Made by a program: the position numbers and the translations under genes. Source: Clostridia bacterium (GTDB taxonomy: Bacteria; Bacillota; Clostridia; Christensenellales; Borkfalkiaceae). Taken from it: DNA of 8,300 nucleotides. The notes below the pieces were generated by a model. The model worked only from the letters and a program-made list of their open reading frames with translations, was not told the DNA's origin and searched no databases. The stretch spans positions 1-8,300 of the forward strand of contig CAAGJM010000024.1 in the NCBI GenBank assembly GCA_900770185.1, given 5' to 3'. This document shows positions 4,130-8,300 of this stretch, in pieces (position 1 is the stretch's first letter; every line of letters starts with the position of its first letter).

Positions 4130-7100
4130 AAGGAAGAAAAAACATTTTTAAAATCGCTATGACTTCCGTTCTTAGTGCGACGATGTGCTTAACAGGCGCG
4201 CTCGCCGTAAAATCGGTCATGCCCGACAAAGCGTTTGCCGAAACGACCGTTAACACGAGTTCTATCGTCGATAACGTCGTGTGCTCGGGTAATAATGCCG
4301 CGGCTACGTATGTTACGGATAAAGCGCAAGTGTCGTTGGATAGTTCCAAGTTCAGCGGGCTTAGGCTTACCGGCGGAGAAGGCGCAAAGTTCGATTTGGG
4401 CAATTTTAAGCTCGACGACGACAAGTTTTATTGGAACGGCAACGTTAAAGACGATACGACGGGCACTTATACCGGTACGAATGATCACGACAAGGCGGCA
4501 AATGCGGATAACGCTAAGTCCTATGGATCTTTCTTCAGTTACGTTTACGACCCTGCCGCCGCTACAGACGTTAAGGGCGACCTTGAATTAAACGACTTGG
4601 TCGTTACGTTGAAAGAGGTTGGTAACGAGTCTAACTTCGTAACGTTATACGTTCAGGACGATCACACCGGTAGCGGTACGGGCAACGATAACGGGTTCAA
4701 GATTAGGGCAAAAGCCACCGGCAACACGACTTTTGCCGTTGAGCGTTATTATGCAGCCGGTACGGAATTTGTCAACGCTCGTAAACAGTTAAACGCATAC
4801 GGGAACCAGACGACGCCTATCGACTTCGTTTGGGACAACGCGAAGGCGACCGCATACACAAACACTTCGTTCGGTTCTAATTATGACGGTATCGGCGGTG
4901 CGTGGGGCATAAGACAGTTTAACCAACCCAAAAGCTACTACGCGACCGGAACTTACGGCCAAACTGCGTATGATAACAACGGATTTTCGCAGTGGTCGGG
5001 CTTTACGAGCGGCGCAACGATTAACTGCACGGTTGAATTCCCCAACGCTTCAGGCGTTACCTCTATTATAGTTACGAGTTTTGGCGGATATGATTTGACC
5101 AAAGAGCAACAAACTTTAACCGAGGGCGATTATTTAGACGGTGCAAAATATAACGCTAAAAACCCCTCTTCGGTTCTTAAGGGTGAAGATACCGCTTTAT
5201 ACGCTCCCGTTAAATCGAGCGTCATTACTTCGACTGCAATATTAGGCAGTTACGTTAAAATTTATAACGGTAGCAACGAGCTTGAATCGACCGTTACTTT
5301 TAACAATGCGACCGAAACTTACGCGTTTAAAAAGACGGGCGCTTACACCCTTGAATGGTACGACGCGACAGACTCTCTTATTGAAACGACGACCGTTAAA
5401 TCGGTTACCGCGGTTGTAGACGTCGATAAAGATATCGCAAGCAAAATTACTTCCAACACCGGCTCCGCCGCGTATATTGCGAATAAAAAGCAGGTTTCAA
5501 ACAACAACTTGTTCAGCGGTATACGTTTAACGGGCGTTACCGGTTCGACTTTCAACCTTGGCAACTTTAAGCTTGACAGCAATAAATTGTATTGGAACGG
5601 TAACGTTAAAGATAACACGCAAGGCATGTATACCGGTACAAACGACCGTAATAAAGCGGCAAATGCCGACAATGCTAAATCTTACGGCTCGTTCTTCAGT
5701 TACGTTTACGACCCGAACAACGCGGCGGTAAATACCGGCGACCTTGAAGTTTATCAGATGATAGTTAAACTTACCGAAGTCGGCAACGAAAGCAACTGGA
5801 TGAGTGTAAGCCTTACAAGAACTTATTACGATAACACATATACCAAAGAACTTCAGATAATCGCTGCGGCGACCAACAACGTAACTTACGGGGTTGAACG
5901 CCACTATGCGGCAGGGACCAAACTCGGCGTTGCGGCGCGTAAAAATTACGCGGGCGACGGCACTGCCACCCAACCCTTGGATTTGGTTTGGGATAATGAA
6001 AAAGCAACCGTTTACACCAACACTTCTTACAATGATAATTTTGACGGAATCGGCGGCGCGTGGGCGTTAAGGCAGTTTGCGAAGGATTCGACTTTCTACG
6101 CGGATAACGCTTATACCACCCGCAAATATTCTCCGTGGAACGGCTTTACCGACGGCGCGACCCTTAACTGTACCGTTGAATTTGCGGACGTTAAGACGAG
6201 CGAACCTACTTCTATAATAGTAACTTCTCTCGGCGGCGTCGATTTAACGAGCGCAACTTATCCCGCGGAAATGACGGTTGAAACGAAAGACGTTAGTACC
6301 GTTGCGGGTGCTAAATGCAACCTTTTAGACGGTATATATATGACCGACGGTTTGGCAAAAGTTGACGTAAACGTAGAGAAAGTTACCGTTCAAAAAGACG
6401 GTGCGGCGGCTTCGGAAGTTGACCTTATTGCGGCTAAAACGTACGAATTTGCCGAACATGGCACTTACACCGTAACTTACTACGATAAATTCAATCAGGT
6501 TATAGGCGCTTCTACTTACACGATTTCCGCGCTTACCGCTAATATAAAAGCTACGGGCGGCGAGGTAAGAAAAGCCGACGGCACGGTTGTTAAGAGCGGC
6601 GACGAGCTTTCGCTTGATGACGTTCTGTCCTTCGTTCCGACGGGCAGCGTTCAGAACAATAAAACGACTATCAACTTTGACGTTTTAAGAAGCCTTACCG
6701 TGAACGGAAGCGCGATAACCGCGGCAGAAAAACAAAGCGGGTTCACGTTGAACGTTGCGGACTACGTTTCCGGCGCAACGCTTGATATAGTTGCGGTATT
6801 CGACGCCGAGGTGAAAGTTTATATGACCGACAGCCGTAAAGGTATGACCGAACAGCTTGTCGAAACTTTATGGGCAAGCGACGGCAGATACACCTATAAG
6901 GGTTATGAATCGATTAACTACAACATACAAAGTCACTTCAAAGAACTTAGCGACGGCAGCTACGATATGCTTCTCGGCTTCGGCAGATACCAAATGATCG
7001 ACGGGGTAAAAACTTCTATCGTTAACGCTCCCGTTTTAACCAAACAATATCTTAGCGTCGTTGAGCCGTATAACGATTACAGCGCGCTTTACAAAGATAA

Positions 7101-7791
7101 CTATCTTGAAGCCCTTTATATAAACGTTAAGACGGATTATCAGGTTCGCGTAGGCGTTAACGAAAGCGATTCGGGCCTTAGAATGGTAACCGAACTTAAA
7201 CAAGCAGACGTTGACCTTTACAACTTCTATAACGCGAAAGGGCTTAGTATGACGGTCAGAACCAACTACACCATCCTCAATCATCTTCAGGAAGCAAAAG
7301 GTAAAGACTTCGATATTAAGACCATTAAAGCGTCGGATTGGATGACCGGCGGTTGGGATCCCGTCCCCGGTAAGGCGAACACCCTTGGTTTATACGCTAC
7401 CGGTGAAAACGTCGACACAACCGGCAAGCCGTTGTTCTATCAGTATATGAAGCCTAAAATGAATGATATGAACAAAATGGTTTCGGGCGTAACCGAAGGT
7501 TATATCGGCTATGCGGTAACGCTTAGAAACTTTAACGTGGCAAACGTCAATCAAGACTACCTCTTCCAGTCTACTTGGACAGTTGACGCCTCTACGGGCG
7601 GAGCGACCGGCTGCGTAGGCTACGCTAAAACGGCAAAAATGAGTACTTTGGCAACCGAAGTTTATAACGCGGCGTTCGGCGCAGAGGGTAGCGAATATCA
7701 ATATGAGGTTACCGTTGACGGCGAAACCAAATACTCTAAGTACAACCAGAATCAAATCGATTGGCTCCGCAAAATGGCGGGTAAAGCATAA
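4126..7791 (+). CDS. Large exported protein with duplicated beta-rich domain and Ig-like modules
   Basis: A 1221-residue secreted protein of unrecognised family. The signal peptide is clear: MKGRKNIFK, a hydrophobic core, and likely cleavage after AFA near residue 38. There is no lipobox. Domain 1 (about 47-325) and domain 2 (about 436-708) are copies of each other. In their best stretch, 102-143 and 489-530, 37 of 42 residues agree, and both carry a VWDN-KAT-YTNTS strand and a DGIGGAW-RQF motif. I suspect a concanavalin/laminin-G-like sandwich, which would suggest glycan or surface binding, but this is fold guessing. Each copy is followed by an Ig-like module ending in a TYT/AYT strand (about 346-432 and 720-804). 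A further beta-rich region (806-895) and a distinct C-terminal domain (896-1221, with SGLRMVTE at 1016-1023) complete it. No LPXTG, SLH or C-terminal membrane segment is seen, so retention at the surface is unexplained. It is probably co-transcribed with the peptide gene 12 bases downstream. Confidence 0.85.
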   Translation: MKGRKNIFKIAMTSVLSATMCLTGALAVKSVMPDKAFAETTVNTSSIVDNVVCSGNNAAATYVTDKAQVSLDSSKFSGLRLTGGEGAKFDLGNFKLDDDKFYWNGNVKDDTTGTYTGTNDHDKAANADNAKSYGSFFSYVYDPAAATDVKGDLELNDLVVTLKEVGNESNFVTLYVQDDHTGSGTGNDNGFKIRAKATGNTTFAVERYYAAGTEFVNARKQLNAYGNQTTPIDFVWDNAKATAYTNTSFGSNYDGIGGAWGIRQFNQPKSYYATGTYGQTAYDNNGFSQWSGFTSGATINCTVEFPNASGVTSIIVTSFGGYDLTKEQQTLTEGDYLDGAKYNAKNPSSVLKGEDTALYAPVKSSVITSTAILGSYVKIYNGSNELESTVTFNNATETYAFKKTGAYTLEWYDATDSLIETTTVKSVTAVVDVDKDIASKITSNTGSAAYIANKKQVSNNNLFSGIRLTGVTGSTFNLGNFKLDSNKLYWNGNVKDNTQGMYTGTNDRNKAANADNAKSYGSFFSYVYDPNNAAVNTGDLEVYQMIVKLTEVGNESNWMSVSLTRTYYDNTYTKELQIIAAATNNVTYGVERHYAAGTKLGVAARKNYAGDGTATQPLDLVWDNEKATVYTNTSYNDNFDGIGGAWALRQFAKDSTFYADNAYTTRKYSPWNGFTDGATLNCTVEFADVKTSEPTSIIVTSLGGVDLTSATYPAEMTVETKDVSTVAGAKCNLLDGIYMTDGLAKVDVNVEKVTVQKDGAAASEVDLIAAKTYEFAEHGTYTVTYYDKFNQVIGASTYTISALTANIKATGGEVRKADGTVVKSGDELSLDDVLSFVPTGSVQNNKTTINFDVLRSLTVNGSAITAAEKQSGFTLNVADYVSGATLDIVAVFDAEVKVYMTDSRKGMTEQLVETLWASDGRYTYKGYESINYNIQSHFKELSDGSYDMLLGFGRYQMIDGVKTSIVNAPVLTKQYLSVVEPYNDYSALYKDNYLEALYINVKTDYQVRVGVNESDSGLRMVTELKQADVDLYNFYNAKGLSMTVRTNYTILNHLQEAKGKDFDIKTIKASDWMTGGWDPVPGKANTLGLYATGENVDTTGKPLFYQYMKPKMNDMNKMVSGVTEGYIGYAVTLRNFNVANVNQDYLFQSTWTVDASTGGATGCVGYAKTAKMSTLATEVYNAAFGAEGSEYQYEVTVDGETKYSKYNQNQIDWLRKMAGKA

Positions 7792-7803
7792 GGAGGGTGA
7801 GGT

Positions 7804-7923
7804 ATGAAGAAATACGAAAAGCCCGTTCTTACGGTAGAACTTATTGAAAACTTAGACGTAATTACCGCTTCGGATAACTTCGTTGACGATCCCGATTGGG
7901 GTATGACCTTTACGATAGAGTAA
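7804..7923 (+). CDS. 39-residue peptide, precursor-like, function unknown
   Basis: The peptide begins MKKYEKPVLTVELIENL, continues DVITAS, and ends with an acidic/aromatic segment, DNFVDDPDWGMTFTIE. AGGAGG at 7791-7796 lies 7 bases before ATG 7804 and overlaps the stop of the exported-protein gene, so it is very likely translated and co-transcribed. The outline (charged start, E/L-rich leader-like half, short distinct C-terminal half after an A-S junction) resembles small peptides of the 'MKKYxKP...DVIT.S' type that I recall from gut Clostridia and Bacteroidia, and also the outline of a RiPP precursor. There is no modifying enzyme, protease or transporter in the window, no signal peptide and no Cys, so a RiPP identity is unproven. 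It may be a partner or accessory of the exported protein. Confidence 0.72.
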   Translation: MKKYEKPVLTVELIENLDVITASDNFVDDPDWGMTFTIE

Positions 7924-7939
7924 AAATCGGCGTTATCGC

Positions 7940-8099
7940 TTCCGCGCAAGACTTCTTCGTTTCACTATTCGGCGATTAACGCTAACGCGTAAAAACTATC
8001 GTTTTTCGCATTTGCTGAAACAAATGCAATCGCCTTATACTTGCTGTCGTTAAAAACTCCTTGCAAGCAAAGTTTTTAACTCGCTGCGCCAGAATGACA
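7940..8099 (-). repeat. Family-2 reverse unit split by a 123-bp multi-hairpin segment
   Basis: The left part, 7940-7966 (ending CTTCGTTTCACT), and the right part, 8090-8099 (CAGAATGACA), join to match the reverse unit at 3473-3507. Between them, 7967-8089 is almost wholly self-complementary. GGCGATT (7971-7977)/AATCGCC (8028-8034) encloses AAAAAC/GTTTTT (7991-7996/8001-8006) and GCATTTG/CAAATGC (8008-8014/8021-8027). Then comes a perfect 10-bp stem, GTTAAAAACT (8049-8058)/AGTTTTTAAC (8071-8080). No coding frame or ordinary terminator is seen after the peptide gene; this structure may act as its 3' end. Confidence 0.65.
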
Positions 8100-8104
8100 C
8101 TGAC

Positions 8105-8149
8105 TTGTCACCTTGAACGAAGTGAAAGGTCTCGTGGAAACGAACGCGG
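8105..8149 (+). repeat. Family-2 forward unit
   Basis: It has the stem ACCTT (8110-8114)/AAGGT (8126-8130), then TCGT-GGAA-ACGA and ACGCGG, and a tail TAAACGCGGGCG like the copies near 3880 and 4013. It forms an inverted pair with the split unit 7940-8099 and lies directly upstream of a family-1 composite, as at 166-379. Confidence 0.8.
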
Positions 8150-8170
8150 TTGCTAAACGCGGGCGTGAAA

Positions 8171-8300
8171 GGCTCTCTTGTGTAAAGAGAGCTGTCGGCA
8201 AAGCCGACTGAGAGATTGTTGGTTATTGTGGGATATATATAAAAACTATCCCCCCGTTTTCGCAGAAATGCGAAAACACCCCCCTTTACACAAGGCGGGC
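8171..8300. repeat. Family-1 composite: forward unit, AT spacer, inverted unit (reaches window edge)
   Basis: The forward unit 8171-8219 has a perfect 8-bp stem, GCTCTCTT (8172-8179)/AAGAGAGC (8185-8192). A second stem, GTCGGC (8194-8199)/GCCGAC (8203-8208), follows, then GAGAGATTGT. After a 25-bp AT-rich spacer the inverted unit 8245-8300 matches 324-379 at 53 of 56 positions and has the same 9-bp GTTTTCGCA/TGCGAAAAC stem. The outer end may continue past the window. Confidence 0.8.

Noticed and set aside
4086..7949. Minus-strand and alternative-frame open frames across the exported protein gene and its 3' end
   Set aside because: All are shadows of the 1221-codon frame or, at 7752-7949, of the peptide gene; none has a start signal or coherent domain.

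Overview
The window looks like a chromosomal segment of a low-to-medium GC Gram-positive anaerobe (Bacillota, Clostridia). Evidence is the strong AGGAGG ribosome binding sites, a Gram-positive-length Na+-pumping decarboxylase beta subunit, a large Sec-exported protein with a Gram-positive-style signal peptide, and dense small structured repeats. An uncultured gut lineage is plausible, but that is a guess from general character, not from a marker gene. All supported genes are on the + strand.

Layout. Positions 1-468 are non-coding and repeat-rich. 469-1813 is a two-gene unit: an OadB/GcdB/MmdB-type sodium pump subunit and a small OadG-like membrane protein, with no carboxyltransferase or biotin carrier gene in the window. 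1837-2559 is a DUF559 (Vsr-like) nuclease gene with its own predicted promoter and terminator, bracketed by hairpin repeats. 2560-3310 has no convincing gene but holds a good predicted promoter with an overlapping dyad and a pair of strong hairpins. 3311-4022 is a GIY-YIG nuclease gene embedded in a second, unrelated family of hairpin repeats. 4126-7791 encodes a 1221-residue exported protein with two copies of a ~275-residue domain, Ig-like modules and a distinct C-terminal domain. It is followed 12 bases later by a 39-codon gene for a small peptide, apparently in the same operon. 7924-8300 returns to repeats.

The most interesting structure is two parallel nuclease/repeat pairings. Family 1 (units at 233-283, 324-379, 1837-1909, 2387-2442, 2487-2559, 8171-8219, 8245-8300) occurs as inverted pairs. 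The DUF559 gene sits between a forward and a reverse unit, exactly where gene-less copies carry only a short AT-rich spacer. Family 2 (units at 166-211, 3329-3427, 3473-3556, 3836-3890, 3909-4022, 7940-8099, 8105-8149) also forms inverted pairs and flanks, even runs into, the GIY-YIG gene. In both families the paired arms change together between copies, so the fold is conserved rather than the sequence. The layout resembles REPIN/RAYT systems, with nucleases in place of the Y1 transposase. That functional reading is inference.
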